A stretch of DNA of 64,000 nt from Limnochordaceae bacterium. GTDB lineage: Bacteria; Bacillota; Limnochordia; Limnochordales; Geochordaceae. Location: assembly GCA_014896295.1 (NCBI GenBank), contig JADBKR010000008.1, forward strand, positions 372,001 through 436,000, read 5' to 3'. Positions 27,111 through 35,714 of this stretch are shown here, one piece after another (within the stretch, counting starts at the first letter, position 1; each line of letters opens with the position of its first letter). The notes under the pieces were generated by a model. That model saw only the letters and a program-made list of their open reading frames with translations. It was not told the DNA's origin and did not search any database. Made by a program: the position numbers and the translations under genes.

Positions 27111-28042
27111 GGCCAGGCCCTCCCGCCGCCCACCGGCCAGCGGATGCCCGGCGGCGCCTCTCCGGCGCGGCGAGCTACGAGAGCCGGGACGCGACTTACC
27201 GGATCCTCGGCGGCCACCGCCTCCCGGTAAGCTCCCCCCGCCCGCAGGCACTCCGCGGCCAGGCGCCGGGCCTGTGCCGGCGTGCCCAGCTCCATGATCA
27301 GCACGCCTCCCGGGCGCAGCACCTTCATCGCCTCCCGCGCCAGCTCTCGTGCCGTCCGAAGGCCGTCCTCCCCGCCGTCCAGCGCCTCTCGGGGTTCGTA
27401 GTGGCGGATCTCCGGCGCCAGGGCACGCATCTCCCCCGACGGGACGTAGGGCGGGTTGCTCACCACGAGGTCAAAGCTCGCCTCCGCCAGCGCCCGCAGC
27501 CCATCCGCCCGGATCCATCGTACCCGTCCGCCCGGGACGTGCGCGCGCCCGTTGACGGCGGCAAAAGCGAGCGCCTGCTCGGAGACGTCGGTCCCCACGA
27601 CGCAGGCCTGAGGCCGGCGCACGGCTATGGCCACGGCCACCGCGCCGCTGCCGGTGCAGGCGTCGGCCACCCGGACGGGAGCGGCCTGCTCCGTGGAACT
27701 CAGAGCGAGCTCGACGAGGTACTCGGTCTCCGGCCTCGGGATCAGCACCCCGGGCCCGACCCGCATCCTCAGACCGTAAAACTCCCGGTAGCCGACGATG
27801 TAGGCCACCGGCTCCCGCGCCGCCCGGCGCCGCAGCGCATCCCGGTAAGCGTCGACCTCGCGACGCTCCAGGGGCTCGTCGAGCTGCGCATACAGCTCGA
27901 GGCGGGAGATGCCGAGCACGCTCGCCAGGAGCACCTCGGCATCCAGGCGAGGGGTTGCCACCCCGTGCCGGGCCAGGTACCCTTGCGCGAGCCGCAGGAA
28001 GTCGGCCGCGACGTGCGGCGCCGCCGAGCTCACCGAGGCCAA
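27107..28042 (-). CDS. prmC: Release-factor glutamine methyltransferase
   Basis: 311 aa from a TTG at 28042, nine bases after AAAGGA; a GTG at 28033 is the alternative. SAM motif 'VADACTGSGAVAVAIAV' and the catalytic NPPY motif in 'DLVVSNPPYVPSGEM' are present, with the PrmC N-terminal helical domain ('LDAEVLLASVLGISRLELYAQ'). It methylates the Gln of the GGQ motif of release factors. prfA lies just upstream (13 bp), the usual prfA-prmC pair. The product of sua5 is translationally coupled downstream. Confidence 0.95.
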   Translation of the reverse strand: MASVSSAAPHVAADFLRLAQGYLARHGVATPRLDAEVLLASVLGISRLELYAQLDEPLERREVDAYRDALRRRAAREPVAYIVGYREFYGLRMRVGPGVLIPRPETEYLVELALSSTEQAAPVRVADACTGSGAVAVAIAVRRPQACVVGTDVSEQALAFAAVNGRAHVPGGRVRWIRADGLRALAEASFDLVVSNPPYVPSGEMRALAPEIRHYEPREALDGGEDGLRTARELAREAMKVLRPGGVLIMELGTPAQARRLAAECLRAGGAYREAVAAEDPVSRVPALVARRAGEAPPGIRWPVGGGRAWP

Positions 28043-28055
28043 GGCCGGCGTCCTT

Positions 28056-29150
28056 TCACACTTCGAGCGCCTCGAGCTGGCGCGCCTGGTCGGCCAGGAT
28101 GAGGGCGTCGATGAAGGGATCGAGTTCGCCCTCCTCCAGCACGGCCGGGAGCCGGTAGAGCGTCAGCCCGATGCGGTGGTCGGTCACGCGGTTCTGCGGG
28201 AAGTTGTAGGTGCGGATGCGCTCGCTGCGCTCCCCGGTCCCTACCTGGCTGCGCCGTTCCTGGGCGAGCCGGCTCTCTTGCTCCTCGAGCCTCATGCTGT
28301 AGAGCCGGGCGCGCAGCACCTTGAGGGCGCGCTCGCGGTTCTTGAGCTGGGAGCGCTCGTCCTGGCAGGTGACCACGATCCCGGTCGGCTTGTGGGTCAC
28401 TCGGACCGCGGAGTCGGTGGTGTTGACGCTCTGGCCGCCGTGGCCGCTCGAGCGGAAGACGTCGATCTCGATCTCCTCGGGCCGGATCTCCACCTCGACC
28501 TCCTCGGCCTCGGGAAGCACCGCCACCGTGGCTGTCGACGTGTGGATGCGGCCGGACGCCTCGGTGACCGGCACCCGCTGCACCCGGTGCACGCCCCGCT
28601 CGTACTTGAGGCGACTGAACGCCCCGTCCCCGCTCACGGAGAAGATGATCTCCTTGAAGCCCCCGAGCTCCGTGGCGTTGGCCGCGATCAGCTCGACCTT
28701 CCAGCCGCGGCGCTCGGCGTAGCGGGAGTACATCCGGAACAGGTCGGCCGCGAACAGGGCCGCCTCTTCCCCGCCGGTCCCGGCCCGGATCTCCACGATC
28801 ACGTCCCGCTCGTCGTTGGGGTCTTTCGGCAAGAGCCTCCGCCGCAGCTCCTGCTCGAGCGTCTGGCGCCGGGCGGTGAGGGGCTCGATCTCGGCGGAGG
28901 CGAGCTCGCGCAGCTCCGCGTCGGACGACGGGTCGGAGAGGATGCGGCGGGCCTCCTCCAGTTCAGCGCCGGCCTTGCGATACTCGTGCAGGGTCTGCAC
29001 GAGCTCGCCCAGCTGTGCGTGCGCCCTGGCCAGCTTGCGAAGCCGCGCCGGATCCGCGATGACCTGGGGATCGCTCAGCTCCCGGGAGAGCTCCTCGTAG
29101 CGCTGCTCGACGCCGGCAAGCTGCGCCTCCAGCTGTTCCTCGCGCGACAT
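28056..29150 (-). CDS. prfA: Peptide chain release factor 1
   Basis: 364 aa. The catalytic GGQ lies in '[17 protein letters not shown]' and the stop-codon reading motif PVT (a P-x-T variant) in '[18 protein letters not shown]'. Reads UAA/UAG. Domain order is normal: N-terminal coiled coil, PCRF domain, then GGQ domain. Start ATG is seven bases after the DUF1385 gene's stop; prmC follows. Confidence 0.97.
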   Translation of the reverse strand: MSREEQLEAQLAGVEQRYEELSRELSDPQVIADPARLRKLARAHAQLGELVQTLHEYRKAGAELEEARRILSDPSSDAELRELASAEIEPLTARRQTLEQELRRRLLPKDPNDERDVIVEIRAGTGGEEAALFAADLFRMYSRYAERRGWKVELIAANATELGGFKEIIFSVSGDGAFSRLKYERGVHRVQRVPVTEASGRIHTSTATVAVLPEAEEVEVEIRPEEIEIDVFRSSGHGGQSVNTTDSAVRVTHKPTGIVVTCQDERSQLKNRERALKVLRARLYSMRLEEQESRLAQERRSQVGTGERSERIRTYNFPQNRVTDHRIGLTLYRLPAVLEEGELDPFIDALILADQARQLEALEV

Positions 29151-29156
29151 GGGGCC

Positions 29157-30116
29157 TCAGGCCACCACCATCTCCGGCCGGCGCTCCAGCGTGCCGTCCT
29201 GCTCGAGCACCGCCTCCAAGGCCGCGATGGCCACCTCGAGCTGGGAGTCATCGGGCTCGCGAGTGGTGAGGGTTTGAAGCCACATCCCCGGCCGGGCCAC
29301 GAGCCGGACCCACGCAGACGCCGACGGGCTGCCGGCCGCCCGGATGATTTCGTACGAGACTCCCGCTACCACGGGCAGGATGGCCAGGTGCCAGAGCACC
29401 CGTTCGACGAGGGGCGGGCGGCCGACGAATGCGGTGACTACCGAGAAGGCGAAGACGCTGACGAGGACCACCAGAAACAGGAAGTTGGTGCCGCAGCGGG
29501 GGTGGAAGCGGCTCGCGCGCCGGGCGCACGCCACCTCCAGACGGCCGCCAGACTCGAAGCAGTTGATCGCCTTGTGCTCTGCCCCGTGGTACTGGAAGAC
29601 CCTGGTCATGTCGGGCATCCACCCGATGGCCCAAACGTAGCCCACGAACAACAGCGCCTTGAAGGCGCCCTCGATCACGTTGAGCGCGACGGTGCTGCCC
29701 ACCCACGCCTGCACGAGGCGGACGAACGCCGCCGGCAGCAGCACGAAGAGGCCCACGGCCAGCGCGACCGCCATCGCCAGCGTCGCCGCTTCCATCAAGC
29801 GCATGCCGCCCTGGCGAGACGCGCCGCCCGGCGCCCCGGCGGCGAGATCCGCTTCGGCCAGCAAGCGCTGCGCCGAGTCGTTGAGGGCCCGGTACCCGAT
29901 CACGAGCGCCTCCAGCATCGCCACGACGCCCCGCACCAGGGGCCACCCCAGCACCCGGGCGCGCCGCACCCAGGGTGTCCCCGGATGCCGCGTCACCTGG
30001 ATGTCCTGGCGGGACGACCGGGTCGCCACCGCATACGCCGTGCGGCCCCGCATCATGACCCCTTCGAGCACCGCCTGGCCACCGTAGTAGAAGCTCGGTC
30101 TCGGCGTAGCACTCAT
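29157..30116 (-). CDS. DUF1385 membrane protein (YqhQ type)
   Basis: 319 aa from the ATG at 30116, overlapping the hflX stop by four bases. Characteristic DUF1385 blocks are 'YYGGQAVLEGVMMRG', 'FQYHGAEHKAINCFE' and 'RFHPRCGTNFLFLV' (His/Glu/Cys-rich, perhaps metal-binding), with four to six membrane helices. The function is unknown. The gene is commonly next to prfA and prmC in Bacillota, as here. Confidence 0.92.
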   Translation of the reverse strand: MSATPRPSFYYGGQAVLEGVMMRGRTAYAVATRSSRQDIQVTRHPGTPWVRRARVLGWPLVRGVVAMLEALVIGYRALNDSAQRLLAEADLAAGAPGGASRQGGMRLMEAATLAMAVALAVGLFVLLPAAFVRLVQAWVGSTVALNVIEGAFKALLFVGYVWAIGWMPDMTRVFQYHGAEHKAINCFESGGRLEVACARRASRFHPRCGTNFLFLVVLVSVFAFSVVTAFVGRPPLVERVLWHLAILPVVAGVSYEIIRAAGSPSASAWVRLVARPGMWLQTLTTREPDDSQLEVAIAALEAVLEQDGTLERRPEMVVA

Positions 30117-31537
30117 GCTTCGTACGCTCCGTCCCTTTCGAGCCGTGACGTGTCGTCCGGCGGACCGGCATGCTCTTCGGCCGCGGCGCGCTCGCCGAAG
30201 TAAGCCCGAGCCCAGCCTGCTCGGCGCACCGGCACCCGGCCGGCCCGCTTCGGGCCACCGCGGCCCGGCAGGGCCAGCCCCAGTGCGCGCAGGCGCCCGA
30301 GGGCCGCCGGCCCGAGCGCCGCCTTCACCCGGATGACGTCCGCCCCGTACTCCTGCTCGATGACACGGCCCCACCGGTAGAGTTCGGAGAGCGCCGAGGC
30401 CCGCGCATAGGGGATGGCGAGCTCCACCACCCGCTCCCGCTCGGGAAGCGCCTCCACCAGCACCTGGCGGAGGCGGTCCAGGTTGGTGCGGTACAGGGCC
30501 GAGATGGGCACGGCGTCGGGGTGGAGCGCCAGGAGCCGCCGGAGCTCCGGCGGGTTGGCCTGATCGATCTTGTTGAAAGCAAGCACCAGGGGGCGCCCGG
30601 CCGCCCCGATGTCCTCCAGCGTCTCGAACACCGCTTCCATCTGGCGCTCGACGTCCGGGGCAGAGGCGTCGACCAGGTGCAGGAGCAGGTCGGCGTCCAC
30701 CACTTCCTCCAGGGTCGCCCGGAAGGCCGCGACCAGGTGCGCGGGGAGCTTCTTGATGAACCCCACGGTGTCGGTCATGAGGCACTGCGCCCCATCGGCC
30801 AGCAGGACCCGGCGGACGGTGGGATCGAGCGTCTCGAACGGCCGGTTGCGCGCGCTCACCTGAGAGCCGGAGAGCGCGTTGAGCAGCGTGGACTTGCCGG
30901 AGTTGGTGTACCCGACCAGCGCGATGACCGGCAGGTGAAGATCCTCCCGCCGCCGGCGCTGCAGAGCACGGTGGCGCCCGAGCGCCGCGATCTGGCGCCG
31001 CAGCATCGCGATGCGGTGCTTGAGCCGGCGCCGATCGACCTCGAGCTTGGTCTCGCCGGGGCCTCTCGTGCCGATGCCGCCGCCCAGCCGGGAGAGGGTC
31101 TGGCCCCACCCCGTCAGCCTCGGCAGCAGGTACGTGAGCTGCGCCAGCTCCACCTGGAGCTTGCCCTCGCTCGAACGGGCCCGCTGGGCGAAGATGTCGA
31201 GGATGACCTGCGTGCGGTCGAGGACCGGGATGTCCAGCGCCCGCTCCAGGTTGCGCCGCTGCAAGGGGGTGAGTTCGTCGTCGGCCACGATGAGCTGGGC
31301 GCGGGTGAAAAGCGCCGCGGCGCGCAGTTCCTCGACCTTGCCCCGGCCCAGGTAAAGCGTGTTGTCGGGGGACCGCTCCTTTTGCACGAGCCGGCCCACG
31401 ACTTCGGCGCCGGCCGCGCGGACCAGTTCGCTCAACTCCTCGAGGGAGCGCTCGAGGTCGGCCTCCTCCGAGCAAGCGATGAGAAAGGCCCTGGGGGCCC
31501 CGGACTGGACCGTCGCCTTCGCCTCGATACGCACCAT
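30113..31537 (-). CDS. hflX: GTPase HflX
   Basis: 474 aa; ATG at 31537 (or GTG at 31534). The frame stays open far upstream, but that part is antisense to dinB. N-terminal HflX domain with 'NTLYLGRGKVEEL' and 'DDELTPLQRRNLERALDIPVLDRTQVILDIFAQRARSSEGKLQVELAQL' (family pieces) and a Gly-rich linker ('RLGGGIGTRGPGETKLE'). The G domain has G1 GYTNSGKST, G3 DTVGF and G4 NKID. It rescues or splits stalled ribosomes. It heads the hflX-DUF1385-prfA-prmC-sua5 run. Confidence 0.95.
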   Translation of the reverse strand: MVRIEAKATVQSGAPRAFLIACSEEADLERSLEELSELVRAAGAEVVGRLVQKERSPDNTLYLGRGKVEELRAAALFTRAQLIVADDELTPLQRRNLERALDIPVLDRTQVILDIFAQRARSSEGKLQVELAQLTYLLPRLTGWGQTLSRLGGGIGTRGPGETKLEVDRRRLKHRIAMLRRQIAALGRHRALQRRRREDLHLPVIALVGYTNSGKSTLLNALSGSQVSARNRPFETLDPTVRRVLLADGAQCLMTDTVGFIKKLPAHLVAAFRATLEEVVDADLLLHLVDASAPDVERQMEAVFETLEDIGAAGRPLVLAFNKIDQANPPELRRLLALHPDAVPISALYRTNLDRLRQVLVEALPERERVVELAIPYARASALSELYRWGRVIEQEYGADVIRVKAALGPAALGRLRALGLALPGRGGPKRAGRVPVRRAGWARAYFGERAAAEEHAGPPDDTSRLERDGAYEA

Positions 31538-31564
31538 CCCCTGTTGGGCTTGCCTTCGCGGCCC

Positions 31565-31573
31565 ATTATAACA
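31565..31573 (-). promoter_or_regulatory. Extended -10 promoter of hflX
   Basis: Minus strand TG-T-TATAAT (31573-31565) is a perfect extended -10 box. No -35 box stands out at 17 bases. Transcription would start near 31558, about 20 bases before the hflX ATG. Confidence 0.65.
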
Positions 31574-31654
31574 CCGGGCCCCGGCAGGGCGAGGAACCGT
31601 CTTTCGGCCCTCGGGCATCTCGTGATAGGATGGGGGTGAGGCGGTGGCGAACGC

Positions 31655-32896
31655 GTGATCGCATCCTCGGGCGCGCGGCATCCCGCGGCGGGCCGGGTCA
31701 TCGCGCACGTGGACATGGACGCCTTCTTTGCCGCCGTCGAGGTGCGGGAGCGACCGGAGCTGGCAGGCAAGCCGGTCATCGTCGGCGGGCGAAGGGACAG
31801 CCGCAGGGGGGTCGTCGCGACCTGCTCGTACGAGGCGCGCCGCTACGGGGTGCGCTCGGCCATGCCCATTCGCCGGGCGGTGGAGCTCTGCCCGCAGGGG
31901 ATCTTCCTCGAGCCCCGCCACCATCTCTACCGGCAGGTCAGCGACCGGATCTTGGAGGTCCTCCACACATTCAGCCCGCTGGTCGAGCCGGTCTCCATCG
32001 ACGAGGCGTACCTCGACGTGACCGCCGACCGGGCGCGCTTCGAAAGCCTGGAGGCGCTGGGCCGGGCCATCAAGACGGCCATCCACGCGGCCGAGCGGTT
32101 GACCGCTTCGGTGGGGATCGCCCCCAACAAGTTTCTGGCCAAGCTCGCCACGACCCTGTCCAAGCCCAACGGGTTGATGGTGGTGGAGCCGTCCGGGGTG
32201 GATCGGCTCCTGCTGCCCCTGGCGGTCGACCACCTGCCGGGGGTCGGCCCCAGGACGGCGGCGCGGCTGCGGGAGATGGGCATCCACCGGGTCGCCGACG
32301 TGCGCGCCCGGCCCCGGTCGTACCTGGCCGAGCGGCTGGGGCGGTTCGGGGAGACGCTCTACGAGCTCGCCATGGGGATCGACCCGCGCCCCGTGCAGCC
32401 GCCGCAGCCGGCTCGTTCGCTGAGCGCGGAACAGACCTACGAGGAGGACATCACGGCTCCCGAGCAAGTGCGCGCCCGGCTCGCCGAGCTCGCCGCAGAG
32501 GTCGGGCGAAGGCTCCGGGCCGAAGGTTTTTGGGCCCGCACCGTGGTGCTCAAGGCCCGCTACCCTGACTTCGTGACCCTCACGCGGCGGGTCACGTTGC
32601 GGGAGCCCACGGCGGACGACGCCCTCCTGTTCGAGACGGCGTACGCCCTGTGGCGCCAGCTGCCACCTCGTCCCGGCGGCTTTCGGCTGCTCGGGGTGGG
32701 AGCCGAGTCGCTCACGCGCTTTTCCCAGCCCCTGCTGTGGGAAGCGCCCGAGGGATCGGCCCGGCAGGCCCAGGTCGACCGGCTGGTGGATGCCATCAAC
32801 ACGCGCTACGACCGGGTCGTGGTCGGGAGGGGGCGAATCTTCAAGGCGGTGGCCCGGCGCTCTCCGAGGAAAACGCGGGATGACGCTGGCGGCTGA
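31655..32896 (+). CDS. dinB: DNA polymerase IV (Y family)
   Basis: 413 aa from a GTG at 31655. Catalytic acids lie in 'HVDMDAFFAAVEV' and 'SIDEAYLDVT'; 'YEARRYGVRSAMP' and the little-finger domain at 240-360 complete the fold. Translesion and low-fidelity synthesis. It is transcribed divergently from hflX (117-bp gap). Its 3' end overlaps codY by 56 bp on the opposite strand. Confidence 0.96.
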   Translation: MIASSGARHPAAGRVIAHVDMDAFFAAVEVRERPELAGKPVIVGGRRDSRRGVVATCSYEARRYGVRSAMPIRRAVELCPQGIFLEPRHHLYRQVSDRILEVLHTFSPLVEPVSIDEAYLDVTADRARFESLEALGRAIKTAIHAAERLTASVGIAPNKFLAKLATTLSKPNGLMVVEPSGVDRLLLPLAVDHLPGVGPRTAARLREMGIHRVADVRARPRSYLAERLGRFGETLYELAMGIDPRPVQPPQPARSLSAEQTYEEDITAPEQVRARLAELAAEVGRRLRAEGFWARTVVLKARYPDFVTLTRRVTLREPTADDALLFETAYALWRQLPPRPGGFRLLGVGAESLTRFSQPLLWEAPEGSARQAQVDRLVDAINTRYDRVVVGRGRIFKAVARRSPRKTRDDAGG

Positions 32897-33626
32897 GCTC
32901 GGCCCGCAGCTGAGGGTTGAGGATGCGCAGGTAGGTCCCCTTCATGCCCAGGGAGCGCGCTTCGATGACGTTGGCGGACGCCAGCTTGCGCAGCGCGTTG
33001 ACCGCCACCGATCGGGTGATGCCGGCCTGGTCGGCGATGCGGCTCGCCACCACCATGCCTTCGTCGCCCGGGAGCTCGGCCAGGAGGCGGCGCACTGCCT
33101 CGAGCTCCGAGTAGGAGAGGCTGCGGACGGCGGTCCGGGCGACCTGCCGTTCTTTGAGCTGGACCTCTTCCTCGCCCGCCAGGACGGCCGCGATGGCGAG
33201 CCCGCACGCGAGGGCAGCCGCCTCGATCAGGGCCAGATCTTCGTCGGTGAGGGGCGAGTCGAGGCGGGCCACGACCAGTGTACCGACGCGCCGTCCCGCT
33301 CCCACGACGGGTGCGATGGCGCAGTGGTCGAGCCCCGTGAGGCGGCGGGCCTCGGTCTCCCACGACAGGGTGCCCACCTTGAGGATGCCCGCCGCCAGGT
33401 GGTCCGGGAGCTGGCCGTCCTCGACCCACTGAAACTCCGAGGCGATGGGCCCGAAGCCCAGCGGAGGGGCCGGCGCGACGCCCAGGATGCGACCCCGGCG
33501 GTTGGCGATGACGACGGAGGCTCCTCCGAGGGCCTCCGAGAGGGCGAGGGCCACGGAGGGCATCGGGGTGCCCACCCCATCGGGAGCGAAGACGGCGGCG
33601 ACTTTTTGGATGCGCGCGAGGAGCAC
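32841..33626 (-). CDS. codY: GTP-sensing transcriptional regulator CodY
   Basis: 261 aa from a GTG at 33626. The N-terminal GAF domain ('SVALALSEALGGASVVIANRRGRILGV') senses branched-chain amino acids, and the C-terminal winged helix (192-237: 'VASRIADQAGITRSVAVNALRKLASANVIEARSLGMKGTYLRILN', in family blocks) is very close to CodY. GTP and isoleucine/valine act as effectors in Bacillus. Unlike Bacillus, it is not in a codV-clpQY-codY operon. It converges on dinB with a 56-bp overlap. Confidence 0.93.
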   Translation of the reverse strand: MLLARIQKVAAVFAPDGVGTPMPSVALALSEALGGASVVIANRRGRILGVAPAPPLGFGPIASEFQWVEDGQLPDHLAAGILKVGTLSWETEARRLTGLDHCAIAPVVGAGRRVGTLVVARLDSPLTDEDLALIEAAALACGLAIAAVLAGEEEVQLKERQVARTAVRSLSYSELEAVRRLLAELPGDEGMVVASRIADQAGITRSVAVNALRKLASANVIEARSLGMKGTYLRILNPQLRAELSRQRHPAFSSESAGPPP

Positions 33627-33693
33627 GGGGATTCGCCCCGCCTGGAGCGACCGCGGCGGACGGCGCTCCGAAAGTTTCGGTGTTTACGCATAA

Positions 33694-33723
33694 ATTGTAG
33701 AACTTTCCGACTATGCCGCGCAA
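33694..33723 (-). promoter_or_regulatory. Putative promoter of codY
   Basis: Minus strand TTGCGC (33723-33718), 18 bases, TACAAT (33699-33694). Start of transcription near 33687, about 60 bases before the codY GTG. The A/T-rich stretch around it stands out from the GC-rich background. No clear CodY box is seen. Confidence 0.55.
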
Positions 33724-33813
33724 GATGGTAGGTACTTCCAGATACCCAGGCCACGACCTCGGAACGACGCGCGGATGGGCGGGGCAGTGCCCGACTCGGC
33801 ACGCTCCCATGCG

Positions 33814-33843
33814 TTGACACTGCGCGGCGGACTGTGCTACGAT
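33814..33843 (+). promoter_or_regulatory. Promoter of tRNA-Leu
   Basis: A consensus TTGACA (33814-33819), 18 bases, TACGAT (33838-33843), with transcription expected near 33850, about 20 bases before the mature tRNA 5' end. Confidence 0.75.
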
Positions 33844-33869
33844 ACGCCTTGCCGCAAGGCTTTTCCGGT

Positions 33870-33956
33870 GCCGAAGTGGTGGAATTGGCAGACGCGCTGC
33901 GTTCAGGGCGCAGTGGGCGTAAGCCCGTGGGGGTTCGAGTCCCCCCTTCGGCACCA
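33870..33956 (+). tRNA. tRNA-Leu (anticodon CAG)
   Basis: 87 nt including an encoded CCA (33954-33956). The acceptor stem is GCCGAAG/CTTCGGC, the anticodon stem CTGCG/CGCAG with loop TTCAGGG (anticodon CAG at 33904-33906), a long variable arm typical of class II tRNAs, and T-arm GGGGG-TTCGAGT-CCCCC. The decayed darT/darG region starts 376 bp after it. Confidence 0.97.
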
Positions 33957-34332
33957 CTTCTTCCTTCTTCTGCCCGAAGTGACGTCCTGGTCCGCGCCGA
34001 TTCCCTTGCAGTGATCCGCCCTTCCTTGTCCTGATGCTGGAGAGCGCCCCTGGGCCGGACGTTCTCCTCACCAGAACCAGTACGCAGGCATGGCAGCAGA
34101 GGCTACTCACCCTGCTGCCGTCAGGGAGGCCCGGACGGACGATGCGGTCGTTGTTACCATCGGTGGGCTTCTTGCCGGTCTCATGGTATACCTGTTGGAG
34201 TTGCTCAGCACGGGGACCCAGCACAGCTTAGCGAAGCGTCGGCAGGGGATTGATCGGAAAAGGCGAAATCTGGTCACCGAACACACGCGCGGGAGGCGCG
34301 AACAGTGGCTCGGTTGGCGATCAAGAGCCTCG
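33957..34332 (+). other. Gene-poor spacer between tRNA-Leu and darT remnant
   Basis: I see no convincing gene, tRNA 3' repeat or transposon end here. GC content drops below that of the flanks. An open frame (34090 on) leads into darT but its first 80 residues resemble nothing I know. It could be residue of an integrated element. Confidence 0.5.
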
Positions 34333-34890
34333 ATGGCCGGCGTACCGCCTATGACCCGGGACGAGCTGACTGAGCTTCGCTATATCGCTCCGATTGCCAA
34401 TCTCGCGTCGATGCGCAGGCTTGGCTTGCTTTGCCACCGCGAAGCATCGAGGGTGCGACACACCTCAGTAGCAGCGCTGGAAATCCAACATAGGCGGGCT
34501 CCCAAGCGGGTCCCGGGTGGCTTGATGCTCCACGAGTACCCGGACCTATACATCAACGCACGGAACCCGATGCTCTACCGGCTGCGCCAGCGGCACACAG
34601 ACCTCTGCGTGTTGCGTATCGGCCCGAAGGTCATAGACATAGCGGGTACCGTTATCTCGGACCAGAACGCGGCCAGTGGGCATGTGTATTTCCGTTCAGC
34701 ACCTGACGGCTTGGGGTACATCAGCAGGGAGGTCGTCTTCGCTGAGCGGTGGACGCATCCTCAGGATAAGATCCAGGAATGGCGCCACAAGTCAGCCATG
34801 TGTGCAGAAGTCCTGGTGCCCAAAAGGTGGGCAACATGTTCGAGTCGAGGGCGCAGGCATGGGTTAACACGGTCAACTGCGTCGGCGTGA
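34333..34890 (+). CDS. darT: DarT-like (DUF4433) DNA ADP-ribosyltransferase toxin, C-terminally truncated
   Basis: Reading begins at ATG 34333 or 34351; the same frame is open from 34090 but adds unrelated residues. Conserved DarT blocks follow: 'ELRYIAPIANLASM', 'RVRHTSVAALEIQHRRAPKRVPGG', 'LHEYPDLYINARNPMLYRL' and 'KSAMCAEVLVP', whose Glu is in the place of the presumed catalytic residue. Right after 'EVLVPKR' the family similarity stops (near 34826), and the frame runs out into the darG sequence, so the last 25-50 residues of DarT are lost. DarT modifies thymidine on single-stranded DNA. GC is lower than the neighbours, which suggests gene transfer. Probably inactive. Confidence 0.75.
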   Translation: MAGVPPMTRDELTELRYIAPIANLASMRRLGLLCHREASRVRHTSVAALEIQHRRAPKRVPGGLMLHEYPDLYINARNPMLYRLRQRHTDLCVLRIGPKVIDIAGTVISDQNAASGHVYFRSAPDGLGYISREVVFAERWTHPQDKIQEWRHKSAMCAEVLVPKRWATCSSRGRRHGLTRSTASA

Positions 34891-35621
34891 TGGGGAAGGG
34901 GATTGCTCTGGAGTTCAGGAAGCGATTCCCAGACATGTTTCTCGCAAGGATTCAGCAGGATCCCTTCACGAACACCACAGCACCCCTGCGGGTTAAGCCC
35001 GGTTGGTTTGCCTTGGTGGAAATCCTGGCGCGCATTGTACGTGAGCCCTATCATCCCCCACTCGGACGCGTCTCGCTCCAGAAGCTTGCCTACTTCGCGT
35101 CTGTTCTAGGTCTACCCCTCGAGCTTCAGTTCGTGCGCGGAAGCTACGGCCCGTACGCCAGGAGCCTTACCAGGGTGATTGCGAGCCTTTCCAACAATGG
35201 CCTGATAGAGGAGCGGCCCCTGGGCAGGTTGATCGCCATTACCCCCGGGCCAACGTTCACTGAGGCTTCGCGCAAGGTCTACCAGGGTGCACTCCGGGAG
35301 TGGGAGCCGGTCATCCAACGGCTCGTGGATCTCTTCATGCGGATGGACACGCGAGCTGCCGAGGTTGCCGCCACTGTCCACTACGCCGCATCGGAACTCA
35401 AAGCCAAGCTGGATCGCCCGCCCACCGAAGTAGAGGTCCTGAAGGAAGTGATGGCATGGAAAGCGCGGCGTAAACCGCCCTTCCGAGAGTCGGAGGTCGC
35501 AAGCGCGATCCGCAACCTGGCAGCCCTCCGACTCATCGATGTGCGGCCATCGCCTACCCTGCCCCTGGACCCGCTCGAGGCGTTGGAGGTCGGAGACGGC
35601 CCCGAAGTTTGCGGAAATTGA
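34827..35621 (+). CDS. darG: DarG-like antitoxin with most of its macrodomain deleted
   Basis: The frame starts upstream (ATG 34779), but darG similarity begins at 34827. 'VGNMFESRAQAWVNTVNCVGVMGKGIALEFRKRFPDMF' (pieces) is the first third of the DarG macrodomain. Then similarity jumps to the DarG C-terminal region: 'KPGWFALVEILARIV', 'RVSLQKLAYFASVLGLPLEL', 'GSYGPYA', 'NNGLIEERPLGR', 'RNLAALRLIDVRPSPTLPL'. About 100 residues with the rest of the ADP-ribosyl hydrolase site are missing. The C-terminal region is the part that binds DarT. Downstream of the fused junction with darT, this looks like a two-deletion remnant of a darTG operon. Possible start: ATG 34836 with AAGGTGG upstream. Confidence 0.72.
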   Translation: MGNMFESRAQAWVNTVNCVGVMGKGIALEFRKRFPDMFLARIQQDPFTNTTAPLRVKPGWFALVEILARIVREPYHPPLGRVSLQKLAYFASVLGLPLELQFVRGSYGPYARSLTRVIASLSNNGLIEERPLGRLIAITPGPTFTEASRKVYQGALREWEPVIQRLVDLFMRMDTRAAEVAATVHYAASELKAKLDRPPTEVEVLKEVMAWKARRKPPFRESEVASAIRNLAALRLIDVRPSPTLPLDPLEALEVGDGPEVCGN

Positions 35622-35714
35622 TGGCCCGGCCGGGCCGTCGCCGCTTGCCAGGAACCGTCCGCCCAAGTGCGAACTCTTTCCGCAGCCCGGCAACTACCCA
35701 CCCACAGGGGAGGC

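Noticed and set aside
33957-34332. Possible attachment-site repeat of the tRNA-Leu 3' end
   Set aside because: No second copy of the T-arm/acceptor sequence is seen downstream, and no integrase gene is in the window.
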